This document shows positions 1-11,361 of a DNA stretch of 64,000 nucleotides, piece by piece. Location of the stretch: NCBI RefSeq assembly GCF_021130785.1, contig NC_060213.1:116824501-116888500 (forward strand). The letters run 5' to 3'. The position numbers and the translations under genes are program-made. The notes under the pieces were generated by a model. It made no database searches. It was not told where the DNA came from and saw nothing but the letters and a program-made list of their open reading frames with translations. The stretch's first letter is position 1; every line of letters begins with the position of its first letter. This DNA is from Homalodisca vitripennis. Lineage: Eukaryota; Arthropoda; Insecta; Hemiptera; Cicadellidae.

Positions 1-2790
1 AGTTATTGAGATCCGATGAGTAATTCTTTCGTTTTTGCCGAATATATTTCCTTGTTAGCTGATTTGAGTGAGATCGGACAGCATACTGTGCTTAGTATGC
101 TGCATCAGTGTAGTCATTTCATCTCAATTCTCATTGATGTTTTGTCAAATTATTAAGCAGTTTCAAGGAAAATCCAAAATGGTATCTGGTTTTATTATAG
201 AGTCAATAACAATAGAAAAATATTGTTTTCTAACGGTTTTATTCTCAAAATATTCATAAAAACTCACATGAGTGGCGCATTAGTAAAAATTACAGATATT
301 TATGGTTGAAATTTAAAGGTATATAAAAGTTATACGGTTTATTACATGAAAGCCTATAAATTATTGTTTATAATAACCGTAACTTATTTCATAACTTACT
401 AATGTTAAGTTCTTTAACTTTATAACATTTCAATCTAATTATTAGTATAACACCTAAATATATATGTTTTTGGTTATTATTTGGTTTTAATATAAAAACT
501 AACAATAACATATGTTATAAATTATTGATTTTAAAATTTGTTGAAAAAAACTCTTTAAGTACTCAGCAGAATACAAGGAAACAGTTGTTAAAAAAGCAAA
601 CAGTTGTTAGAAACAACATATGTATGGTAATAACTTTTAGAAACAAACTGTGCACTCTTTGTTGTGCAAACTTGCGTTTACAGCATTAAATTCGTTACAA
701 TTGTTAGTTTTTTAATAAAAATGAACCGTATACGATTGCAGAATATACTTATATATACTTAATACTTATTATACTTATATTCATTTCAAATACAGGCTTG
801 CTGAGGGTAATGCACTAATCCACCAATTGTTTATTGCATAATCCAAAAACTACTTTTGACACTTTCAAAGTGTTCATTCTTTTTAAGCATTTTTGTGAAA
901 AAATAAAGAATTTTCAGGATAACTATTATTAATCAAGGAAAAACTGCCACATATCCTTTTCCCATTTATCCTGTATCATTATGATACAAAGTGGTTCTCC
1001 TTTGGGTTTTCCATGATATTTCCTACCTTTTTTGTATTATAACCTTTTTAAAACTTTAAAACTAAAACATTTACTTCAAAAATATTAATCCTCTACCATT
1101 TTAAAACGGATACTTAGCAAAATTTATTATTTTGCATTCTGTGTAACTCTCAATCGTAAAAGTTTAAATACATAAAGTTTTCAAAGAAAGAATACTCATA
1201 GAGTCATCTTCTGAATAAGCTACATAGGACATCTTTTATCATGTTTTATTAGTTATTTTTATCTACTAAACGACGTATGCTATAAAAGATTAATTAAATG
1301 ATTACAGTATATCTAAATAGCAACTCACCAACATTGAAATCAAGAATTACAATCAAGCAATTTAATTGTTACAGTTTTTATCATTTATATAGCTAATTTC
1401 AATATTTTTCTTGAATAACCCTAAAACTGCTTTTCAAAAACTTAAAAGTATAAATTCTTCTTAAAACTGTGTGTACAAAATATCAAGGATTTTCAGACAA
1501 TCGCAGTGAACACATTCAATAACAATTTCAATATTACTGAAGATTGAATGAGAGTTTTTTTTATTTTTAAATGTTTTATATTTATTGTACTTTTATTTAG
1601 GCGAAGTTAGGGTAAATTCAACTTTGATTTACCAAAATTTATTTGGACATTGAAACAATAACCTTTCTTGTATGCAAGAGAAAACAGTTCTTTAAAATTT
1701 TTTGGACATACATTTCTTCTTTTAATATATATGATATAAAGATATAACAGATTGTAGAGACACTGAAATAATAAGAATCTTTTACTGCATGCATTGTAAG
1801 TATGAATTTTTCTATAAATTTCATACGATTTCTTCAGCTATCGGAATGCTTTAAGTTACAATTAAAATTTTACTGTTACATTTACAAGCATTATTTCAGG
1901 TGAAAATGCACTTCTGTGTCAAATTTAAACTTTGTAGGAAATCGGAAACACAAAAATTAATATATTTATTTTATAGATGTACAGCCCCATTTCAATCTAC
2001 ATGAGATTTTTATCTTTATAAAACTGCTTTTGAATTTCTATATTTGTCTTGGATCATGTATGTGACAGAATTCCCCTCTCTAAACCTTCAGCACGCTGAG
2101 AAATTCAATATAGTTGTTCTTTGGGTTGTATACCATTTAAACCTTTATGGATGTTGATCTTCATGATATTCTTTGGATTTCTATGTAACTCATTAGGTAC
2201 GTGTGTAAAATTCCGTATTTATAGGGCTGTAGTAATTTTAAAAGCAATATATATTTCACTTGTGTTTCCACCCTTAAAACCCTATGACAAATTATATAAG
2301 TGAAATGTCTTTACTTAAAAACGGAAATATATATTTTGTTTAATGAGTTAGTATGCATATATAGTTTTAGCTTTTTTTATACAAATCATATAAGAAAAAA
2401 TACAATTACCGATACTTCACGCAAACGAGTAAATAATGGAGATGTTTTACTGTATTTTTTATAAGTTTTCACGTAGTATCACGTAGTAAGGGTTTACTGC
2501 AAGGAGGACGGTTTTTCTCGAGTTGCGCAGTTGCACCAAAGAACTTATAGTAAACAGCCCAAATAAACTAAATTAGTTCAGACACATACAGGTAAAAATA
2601 GATGGCATTAGTTTACTAAGTCAAGAAAGGAACAATATTGCGTAGACTTGAACTTTGTAATTGAAACCGAAGAGCTACTTATAAGAAGGAAGTTGTCTTC
2701 ATTGTAGTTATGCAAAACGAAGTTGATATGAACCCGGGTATGATTACAAAAGTTCTAAATGTTGTGAAAATAAAACTTTGTATGAAAAGT
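1..2790. other. AT-rich intergenic sequence
   Basis: No supportable gene. Open frames here are at most about 75 codons, lack recognisable domains and lie in AT-rich sequence. I see no RNA gene and no long repeat. Confidence 0.6.
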
Positions 2791-2794
2791 GCTG

Positions 2795-3900
2795 AACCAA
2801 AATTATCGTACTAGTAATATATAACAACCTGCCCATGATCTTCAATGATCGTAATCGCCTTAGTCTCAGGTAGATGTGAGTTATAATAATGTATGGCAAC
2901 AGTTCAACCCACATTATCCTACTAGTACCTATAAATAGTGATCTGGCATAATGTAATAAAGTTATCATGGTAAAATCGGTCTCGGCCAGAAGTCAAACCC
3001 ACGTTATAATACTGGTACCTAAAAAGGATGCTCTGGTAAGGTGCATTAAAGTCATCGTGGTCAAATCAGTCTCAGGATGATGTGAGTTATAATGTTTATG
3101 ACAACAGGTCAACCCACATTATCCTACTTGTACCTATAAGGGATGCTCTGGTACGGTGTATTAAAGTCATTATGGTCAAATCAATCACAGGCAGAAGTGA
3201 GTTATAACAGTGTATGACAACAGTTAAACCCAAATTATCCTACTAGTACCCATAAAGGTTGCTCTGCTAAGGTTTATTAAAATCATCACAGTCAAATCAG
3301 TATTAGATGTGAGCTATAATAGTGTATGACAACAGTTCATCCCAACTTATCCTACTAGTACCCATAAAGGTTGCTCTGCTAAGGTTTATTAAAATAATCA
3401 TAGTCAAATCAGTATTAGATGTGAGCTATAATAGTGTATGACAACAGTTCAACCCAACTTATCCTACTGGTACCCATAAAGGTTGCTCTGCTAAGGTTTA
3501 TTAAAATAATCATAGTCAAATCAGTATTAGATGTGAGCTATATTAGTGTATGACAACAGTTCAACCCAACTTATCCTACTGGTACCCATAAAGGTTGCTC
3601 TGCTAAGGTTTATTAAAATAAACATAGTCAAATCAGTATTAGATGTGAGCTATAATAGTGTATGACAACAGTTCAACCCAACTTATCCTACTGGTACCCA
3701 TAAAGGTTGCTCTGCTAAGGTTTATTAAAATCATCATAGTCAATTCAGTATTCGATGTGAGCTATAATAGTGTATGACAACAGTTTAACCTAAATTATCC
3801 TAGTAGTACTTATAAAGGATGTTCTGGTATGGTTTATTAAAGTCATCTAGGTCAAACCAGTCAGGCAGGTGTGAATTATAATAGCTTATACCAACTGTTT
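2795..3900. repeat. Tandem array of ~112-bp units
   Basis: About nine head-to-tail copies. The landmark GGTTGCTCTGCTAAGG, or a close variant, starts at 3026, 3141, 3257, 3369, 3481, 3593, 3705 and 3817. The last six intervals are exactly 112 bp and the outer ones 115-116 bp. Central copies are nearly identical and edge copies are diverged, as expected for unequal exchange. Units also share a GTGAGCTATAATAGTGTATG block. No coding potential is seen. Confidence 0.9.
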
Positions 3901-4857
3901 AGGATGGTGTATGACATTATCTAAAATCAATGTATGATATTAGTTTAAACAATATATGACACCGGTTTTATTAACCATTATTGCGCTTTATTTAATTTCT
4001 TATGCTCTATACTTACAGTTTGAGCTGTTGTATAAAGTCAAAACGAACAAGCTCATAATAAAATCTAAATAACATTTATATTAATATAATTTTAAAATTG
4101 TTACTTATATAAGTGTTGATGACACTCATGGGGTTGAAGAGATTTAATCCAGTCTGCCATTTTTTTCTTCCTATCTACCCGCACAATATCTCAAAAAGCA
4201 ACTGGCCTATAAATTTAAAATTGTACATAAAGCTTCAATTTTATAAAAAGAATATTGAGTTAGAATCCGTGTATGTTACTTCACGGATTTGGCTGAGTGT
4301 TAGCAAACGTGTTTCCATTTATCTTATTCATAAGATTTATTATTACAGAAAATTTCAGATAAAACAAATCTGTAAATTAACTGATTATGGCGATATGGGA
4401 TGTTAATATATGATAGTATCGTATGAAGCCTAATAAAATGAGCCAAGCACTTTGCGTGCATTCTTCGCGGAGCCTATCCCGTTATACGTAGTGCCATGCA
4501 TTCCTACCATGTATGCTACTGTAATACAGATATAAAATTAATTTACCATCTCATAATAATAAACAATCTTTAAAAAAGATAATGACTAAATATACATAGA
4601 TATCTAAGTCCCAAAGAAATTTAACTAAGGCACTTACTTTTTTTACATATTTATATCCACCAATTATAATTTGTTTAATTTTAAATTTTTGTATGTTATG
4701 TATATAATTCATATAATTGTCAAAAAAACCAATAAAATTGAGGTGATAGACAAATTTCAATTCTATCCAAACTTATATCTAAAACGAAATATGGACTTGA
4801 TACTTTTCACTAGGCTGCATTTATATAAGAGAAACATCGAATTCCCTAATAGTACAT
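3901..4857. other. Intergenic sequence between satellite and LINE
   Basis: AT-rich with no convincing gene. A 97-codon open frame at 4113-4406 shows no domain and is probably chance. A short GC-richer patch lies near 4440-4510. Confidence 0.5.
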
Positions 4858-5048
4858 AATAATAATAATAATAATATTCTTTATTGCATCAACAATCAAC
4901 AATTTCACAATTGCATTGCATGCGTCAACATTTGAGGTATTAAACACACAATACTTAAATGTGAGAGTCAATAAACAAGGCAGTTAACAAGTATTTGGAA
5001 TTTCATGGTAACTGGACATCAGGACTGGGAAATTGTTTGTTGATAATT

Positions 5049-7881
5049 TCAAGGATTTTCATCCCAGCGGCCCATCATGAACTCTTCAACGGAGTAAAAT
5101 GCCTTTAACACCAAGAGGCGTTTTAGTCTAGATTTGAATGTTTTGGGATCTTCGAGATGTTTAAATTTCCTCAGGGAGCCTGTTGATGATTGTGACACCA
5201 ACCTGGGATGGCAAATGTCCGAATGCTGTTGTCCTGTGTTGCTCGGTTCGAAAGTTGTCCCTGCCTCTTGTTTCATAGTGATGGACGTCCCTGCCCTGCA
5301 CCAACTGGCATTTTAGTCGACAGTACAGGGCGACCTCGAGAATATAGAGACAGGGTAAAGTCAGCAATCCAAGCTCCCTGAAGGATCCTTTACACGAATC
5401 TCTAGGATTCAGTTTTGAAAGAATTCTGATGGCTTTCTTTTGTGTTCTAAATACTCTTTCGAATTTGTATTTAGAACAACTTCCCCACAGCCTAAGGCCG
5501 TAAGATAAATGTGGATGTATGAGACCAAAATAAGCCGTTTTCAATACATCCATGGAACAAAATTTTGAAAGGTTGCGTAAAACATAAATGCCTGAAGCAA
5601 CCTTTGAGCAGACTCTATCATTGTGATCATCCCATGTCAGTCCTCGATCAAGGTACATTCCAAGGAATTTGATGGATTCTGCTTCTTCCAAGAGTACGTC
5701 ATCCACCATCACTGCGGGTCGTTGCCAATGCTCTTGTTGCCGAAGGCAAAAATTCATCACATTTGATTTCGAACTGTTTGTTTTCAAATTGAGTTTTGAG
5801 AAATGTTCAATGCATGAATTCACCTCAATGAATGATTTCACCTCGAGATCTTGTTTTGATTTTGATCTGATGCAGAGAGTCGTGTCGTCAGCATACTGAA
5901 CCACTTTTCCATTCTGGATTGAAGAATTCAGTCTGTTGACGTATAATATGAAAAGGACTGGCCCTAATATTGATCCTTGAGGGACACCATAGGGCATTTT
6001 TACTTTGTCTGACAGAGCATTCGCAATCTGCACGCACTGCTCTCTTTCCGCGAGGTAAGACGAGAGCCAACGGTGCGGCAGACCCCGAATACCACTTGTC
6101 CACAACTGGTGCAACAGTGTCGCATGATGCACACAGTCAAAAGCTTTGGAGAGGTCGAGAAATATGCTGAGCACATGTTCTCTCCTCTCCAGGCCATCGA
6201 CAACGTTGTTGATGAGATCCGTCACAGCATCAATGGTTGACTTGTTTTTCCTGAACCCAAACTGTTCAGGACAGATGATTTCAAAATGATTGAGGAACTT
6301 TTCAAGTTGTTTGAGAAATGTTTTTTCGAAAATTTTGCTGAAGGTGGGAAGAATTGAAATCGGACGATAGTTGCTGGATATGCAAGGATCGTCCTTTTTG
6401 AAAATTGGAATCACTTTTGCTGTCTTCAGTGCAGACGGAAAAATGCCTTGTGCAAAAGAGAGATTGATCAATTTTGTGAGCGGTGTCAAAATATGCATGA
6501 AGCACTTTTTGATTAACCACATAGACGTACCATTGATGTCACTAGATTTTTTCGGTCTGAGATCCTGTATGACACGAGCCACCTCTCCCTCGGACACAGG
6601 AAAAAGGACCATGGACGAAACCGGTCCCGCCATTGGCTCTTGACTTTGGTTGCCGATATTTAACAAAATGTCTGATGCAGCCACAGTTGAAAAGAAATTG
6701 TTGAAATTGCTTGCCACTTCGAAATGATCATGAATCAGTCCAATTTCAGATTTGAGTTTTGGGATGGTGAATTTTGAATCATTTTTTGAATTTGTGTTCT
6801 TTTTTATAATGTTCCAAGCACTCTTTGAAATATTGTTGGACTGTTGTAGTTGATTTTCAACGTCTCTTGCTTTGGCATTTTTTATTTCTTTGCGGTAATG
6901 TTTTTTAAATTGTCGATAAAAGATTTTGAATTCTTCGTTTTCGGATTTGACATAAATTGAGTGGTAAAATTTGAGTCTTTCTCTTAAATTGAGGATATCC
7001 TGAGTAATCCAGGATTTTTTCTTCGCTTGAGTAGACTCTTTAAATTTTTTGAATGGGCAAGCTATGTTTAGATAAAAAATGAAGCGGTTCGAAAACGCGT
7101 CGAAAGCCTCATCCACTCGTTCGAAAGACTCTAAGAAAGACCAAGATTCCTTGCTGAGCGACCTTATAAATTGCTCGACATTTCCGGGTTTTTGATCTCG
7201 TTTCATTTTCACGGGGGGCGGTTCAAATTTTGGGTTGTGGCGTGCAATTACGGCTTCCTGCGCGAAGTGGTCTGAGATGGCCGTGTTCAGGACACAGACC
7301 GAAACGTCTGAGATGTTTGTGATGACGTTGTCGATGGCTGTACTCGTTGTGGCAGTCACTCTAGTTGGTGAGCTCACGGACCAGATCAAGCCAAAAGAAG
7401 TGAGAATGTCGCGTAGCCGCTGGGTCAGGGGGTTGGTGTTGTCTAGCACATCGATGTTGAAGTCACCAATGATGATAAACTTCAACAACTTTGAATTGAT
7501 ATAATTTAGAAGGGTCTCAATATTTTCAAAAAAAGTATTGCTGCACCCATTGGGAGATCTATATAGACCAATTATAGTAATTTTTCCCACGGAATTTAGA
7601 TCAGTTTTTATTCCCACCACTTCAAAGTCTAGATCACAGCTATAATCCACTTTGAAGGGCTGGAATTTCATTCGTGATTTTACAAAAATTGCAACACCAC
7701 CCCCTTTAAAGTTTGTTCGGTGAAAATTGTTAGCCAATTCGTAATTGTCAATTCTAAACATAGCGACAGTGTCAGCCGTGAAGCCATGTTCAGAGACAAC
7801 GAAGATGTCAGGGTGCAGCTCTTCTGCCATGAGTGTTAGCTCATCCACTTTATTAGTGGCAGATTGTGCGTTTTGGTGCAC
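5049..7881 (-). CDS. LINE ORF2: AP-type endonuclease and reverse transcriptase
   Basis: Enzyme for target-primed reverse transcription. The N-terminal ~220 residues are an apurinic-type endonuclease: VVSEHGF carries the metal-binding Glu, GDFNID the Asp/Asn pair and ISDHF the catalytic Asp/His. The reverse transcriptase shows FLDLSKAFDCV (block A), GVPQGSILGP (block B) and YADDTT (catalytic block C, codons near 5884-5895). The frame is open upstream of 7881 to overlap the end of ORF1, with no clear ATG, so translation may depend on re-initiation. Near 5163 the frame ends at LPEEI, and the conserved tail continues in another frame to about 5049 (KHLEDPKTFK onward). This fits one extra base in a T run. 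Confidence 0.9.
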
Positions 7882-7967
7882 AACTGAGAATGTCTCAGTT
7901 AAATTTTGTATTTTGGGATTTTGATTTTGTTTTTTTCGTGATGTATTGTACTCCAGTCCTGTTGCCT

Positions 7968-9749
7968 TTACATTTTTATTTTCAAGGTGTTTAAAATAAA
8001 ATGGTTTTTTTGGTTGCCTGTCTGCGGATTTGAAGTAGTTGTACTTTCTTGAGGCATCGGCAATCGGCTCTTAACTGCATCCGCAAAGGAGTCGAAGGGA
8101 AGAATGGCCACCGGAGGATCCGACGCCGTGGGCCGCTGTGCAGGCGGCTCCAGGGGGCGGGACGGCGGCTCAGCGACGGCCGTCGCGGACAAGGACGGCG
8201 CTCTAGGGGCGAAGTGGCTCATCTCCCGCAGACACTTCACCAGCAGTTCGGCTAGCAGATGCTTGCTGGTGCGTTTGAGGTGCATGCCGTGGGATGTAAA
8301 AGCAGCCCTGCCGATACGGTTGAAGTCGAGCACCTCCGCCCCACAGTACCTCGCGCATAACTCTTCTATGTAATTATTAACCAGCGCGGTCTCTCGGTTA
8401 ATCCTGTGGCTGGCAGGTAGGTCGTGTCTGTGGGGCAGGGTGGCTACAATGACTCTGGAGGTCCCCAGCTTCCTCGTGATGCGTCGCTCGAGATGCCGGT
8501 ATATGTTACACTCTTCTCCAGAAGCAACGTCATTAGTACCGGCCACGATCACACTGCAGCCGCCGGGCGGAGGCAGGTCGTCCGATGTCGCCTCCAGCAG
8601 TTTTGCCCCAGGCCTGCAGACGCCCTCCACTTTTGTCTCATGACTCACCCTTCGCCTCACCAGGGCAGCCAGATCGCGACTGTGACTGTCTCCCTCAATT
8701 AGGATGGAAGAAAATGGCAGTTGAACATTTGCTTTTCTTGTTTGTTTTTTTGTCTTGTTGTGTTTATTACTGCGCGAGCTAGGTTTGACAGACGGTTTCG
8801 GTAGACATAGTGCCGTCTGGTGTGTGTCAGTAACACTGGCTAAGGCTTTGTACCTATTCTCCGTTGATATTGGAGGGGGTTTTCGGTTTTGACACACTGT
8901 CCACTCAGATGTCGGCCCACCCTCAAACTCGCATCTCCTCTTCTCCTCCTTCAGACACTGAAGTTCCGCCTCAAGAACCTCAATGGTGACCCTGAGACTG
9001 GCCACGAGGTCCCTGGACTCGGCACACCGTTGATCCCTGCAGATGGTCGGCAGGTCACACTGCACGCCGCAGTCAGCCGCGGAAGCGCGCACGGGCGAAT
9101 CCCTCCGCGACGCACTCGCCACAAACACCTGGTCCGTGTACTGCATTAAGCGGGTGTCCGACTCAATTGAATGGTCCAGTACGCATTTAAATTGTTCTTC
9201 AAGTTGCAGTACACGTTCCTTCAGTGAGCTGTTTTCGGCGACCAGGTCGGCCACCTCCGTCGCCGACATTGGCCGCGCGGCCTCACGACAAGAGAGCGGG
9301 GTGGAAGCTCTTACACACGGCGCGGGCGCGACGGCAGGTGGCGTCACCGAAACATCCCGAGTCGCAACGCCAGCGCCAGCGGCTGCCGCGGGAAACCCGG
9401 CAACGCTTAACGGCGCGGACGACGCGGCAGACTGCGCCAACGAAGCTGCAGGTGCTAGAGCGCTTGCGGTTGACGCGGAAGACACGGCAGGCTTATTGGG
9501 TGACGAGGAGCTCTGAGGAGACGACACGCTTAAAGTCCGCATGGTCACTGGGTGGGGCCCCTGATGTTTACCGCCGGATGACACAAGCAGCGTTGCATCG
9601 GCGTTGGTCCTCACCGTCGCCCCACACTTCCCTCCAAGACATCGCCAAGCTCTATCTCCGTTCTTTAAACAATGACTCTTTCTGTATTTGTAGATGTTGA
9701 CAAGAATGAGAGGTTTGCCATTTTTAGAATGTTCAACTAACAAAGTCAT
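7968..9749 (-). CDS. LINE ORF1: FLYWCH finger, coiled coil and SGNH hydrolase-like domain
   Basis: About 593 residues from the first ATG at 9749; the open frame extends five codons further without an ATG. Residues ~1-70 look like a FLYWCH zinc finger (WRCLGGKCGATV, then a GKHQGPH histidine pair). A low-complexity Ala/Ser/Pro linker follows, then a short coiled coil (about 160-195). The C-terminal half is SGNH/GDSL-like: block I is EGDSHS, block III is GTND, and the last block is HGMHL, where the usual Asp before the catalytic His is replaced by His. In CR1-clade elements ORF1 proteins bind nucleic acid and the esterase-like domain has an unsettled role. ORF1 has no frameshift and overlaps the open frame of ORF2. 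Confidence 0.85.
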   Translation of the reverse strand: MTLLVEHSKNGKPLILVNIYKYRKSHCLKNGDRAWRCLGGKCGATVRTNADATLLVSSGGKHQGPHPVTMRTLSVSSPQSSSSPNKPAVSSASTASALAPAASLAQSAASSAPLSVAGFPAAAAGAGVATRDVSVTPPAVAPAPCVRASTPLSCREAARPMSATEVADLVAENSSLKERVLQLEEQFKCVLDHSIESDTRLMQYTDQVFVASASRRDSPVRASAADCGVQCDLPTICRDQRCAESRDLVASLRVTIEVLEAELQCLKEEKRRCEFEGGPTSEWTVCQNRKPPPISTENRYKALASVTDTHQTALCLPKPSVKPSSRSNKHNKTKKQTRKANVQLPFSSILIEGDSHSRDLAALVRRRVSHETKVEGVCRPGAKLLEATSDDLPPPGGCSVIVAGTNDVASGEECNIYRHLERRITRKLGTSRVIVATLPHRHDLPASHRINRETALVNNYIEELCARYCGAEVLDFNRIGRAAFTSHGMHLKRTSKHLLAELLVKCLREMSHFAPRAPSLSATAVAEPPSRPLEPPAQRPTASDPPVAILPFDSFADAVKSRLPMPQESTTTSNPQTGNQKNHFILNTLKIKM

Positions 9750-9790
9750 TTTTGGTAAAGTCAAAATAAATAAAAACTATTGAAATAAAA

Positions 9791-10796
9791 ATATTTAAGA
9801 ATAAATAAATAAATAAGTAATAAATTAGTGAAGTGTTAAAAAGTTTAAAAATACACACATTAATAATTTAAAATCACGTTCAAAGTCATTTCTGTTCTAA
9901 TTACAACTGTATTTATTATCGGTATAAGGTATTAGAGTTGCAAAATTTAATGCCAGTAACGGGAATCGATTCGTGATCCGGCGAACTGGTTATGTCCAAT
10001 ATCAGTAAAACTTGATTATTCTTAATTGCAGCGCTATCTATAAGAGATAGGCAGAACAATTAGCGGTGCAGATAAAATAGAGTGGAAAGATGGGCAAAAA
10101 GTTATCGCCGGTATCGGGAACCGAACCGTGGTCCACAGAGTTAGGTAACTTGCACGTTACCAATCAGCCACTGTAGCTTGATCGTTATCAGTGTACACTA
10201 ATATATGGCTCACTCAAGACTACTGTGAGCAGGTGAGAATGAGTGGGCACATGTGACTCGTCCGTGTATGTTAGTCAGAAAAGAGGTTATGGAGTAAAAT
10301 GTTCATGTGCCTTACTCACTCAAATGTCCAAAATAATTCAAATTGCTTGTCTTGGTCACAGTTATAATAAAATACATTACTGATCACTGGATGAATTTAA
10401 CACTTCACGTTAACAAAATATTTTAAATGAAAATGAAGAGACGATAATTTACTGCTTCTTTACATTGGCGCATGCGCGCTCTTCCATGGGATTTGAGTGT
10501 CTATTAGAGAAAATTCTTGCTTTGCTATTATGGTAACCAAGTTTAATTCGTAACATAGCAACACATTAAGCCTATTTATATAAGGTGCAAATGATATGCG
10601 TCACGTGGTGCGACTTTCTCCTGATTGATATCACTTTGATAAACTTTTAATTCTAAAAGTATTTACTCTACCACACGTAGTCTCCTCATACTGCGTAACA
10701 AAGATTGGACGAGTTTTTTGCAACTGACGTCTATATGTTGTATAGGCTGGCAGATGTTATTTTTACTGAAGCCTTTCACTCCTCATCCAAGTAAAG
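9791..10796. other. Intergenic region with SINE traces
   Basis: No gene. It contains two tRNA-like promoter remnants on the minus strand (listed separately where supportable). The rest is unrecognised. Confidence 0.4.
10100..10180 (-). mobile_element. tRNA-derived SINE head
   Basis: Minus-strand sequence matches an RNA polymerase III internal promoter. Box A (TGGCTGATTGG) lies at 10170-10160 and box B (GGTTCGGTTCC) at 10127-10117, about 32 bp apart as in tRNA genes. Flanking arms do not form a good tRNA cloverleaf, so this is a SINE or tRNA relic, not a tRNA gene. A second box B-like stretch (GAATCGATTCC on the minus strand) lies at 9961-9971. Confidence 0.5.
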
Positions 10797-11062
10797 TTCT
10801 AACCAAGATGAATTTTAATAGTTTGCCTTTTACTTTGTACTACATTTCATAAAATATTGGCAATACTTGTTTTTACTTATACACGTCGTAATCGAGTTCA
10901 GTTTGAAAATAGTTGTATGTGTTACATTATTTTATAAATCATGCCTAATAAAAATTATATAAAAGCTTACAACAATAAAGGCCAAGGTAGACTGGATTTA
11001 CGGTGTAAGTATAACAAACTTACTGTAAAGATTTTGAAGAAGAAATAAACCGCTTAGCGAGA
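10797..11062. repeat. 267-bp direct repeat, copy 1
   Basis: Nearly identical to 11095-11360. It starts at TTCTAACCAAGATGAA and ends at CGCTTAGCGAGAA. A visible difference is AAAAATT versus ACAAATT in the middle. No open frame. Confidence 0.95.
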
Positions 11063-11094
11063 ACATTTTGTTCTACATTTTGTTCTACATTTTG
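11063..11094. repeat. Short tandem repeat between the duplicated segments
   Basis: About 2.6 copies of a 12-bp unit, CATTTTGTTCTA. The unit's TTCTA end matches the first bases of the 267-bp repeat, so the spacer may have arisen by slippage at the duplication joint. Confidence 0.8.
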
Positions 11095-11361
11095 TTCTAA
11101 CCAAGATGAATTTTAATAGTTTGCCTTTTACTTTGTACTACATTTCATAAAATATTGGCAATACTTGTTTTTACTTATACACGTCGTAATCGAGTTCAGT
11201 TTGAAAATAGTTGTATGTGTTACATTATTTTATAAATCATGCCTAATACAAATTATATAAAAGCTTACAACAATAAAGGCCAAGGTAGACTGGATTTACG
11301 GTGTAAGTATAACAAACTTACTGTAAAGATTTTGAAGAAGAAATAAACCGCTTAGCGAGAA
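11095..11361. repeat. 267-bp direct repeat, copy 2
   Basis: Second copy of the segment at 10797-11062, offset 298 bp. High identity indicates a recent duplication or an assembly duplication. Confidence 0.95.

Larger units (their letters stand above)
4858..9790 (-). mobile_element. Nearly full-length CR1/Jockey-type LINE
   Basis: Minus-strand non-LTR retrotransposon with two overlapping reading frames (ORF1 at 9749-7968, ORF2 below it) and a 3' end consisting of an ATT/TTA microsatellite at 4858-4877 next to an AATAAA-like signal. There are no LTRs. The 5' boundary is approximate, set just upstream of ORF1 in AT-rich sequence; no target duplication could be identified. ORF2 is open over about 900 codons, so the copy is young. 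The CR1/Jockey placement rests on the FLYWCH/SGNH type of ORF1, the apurinic-type endonuclease and the repeat-tailed 3' end. Confidence 0.85.

Noticed and set aside
8049..9700. Plus-strand frames of up to 158 codons over LINE ORF1
   Set aside because: They are antisense shadows of the GC-rich ORF1.
5161..9764. Host nuclease and esterase genes
   Set aside because: Endonuclease and SGNH motifs belong to a LINE with adjacent reverse transcriptase and a repeat-tailed 3' end.
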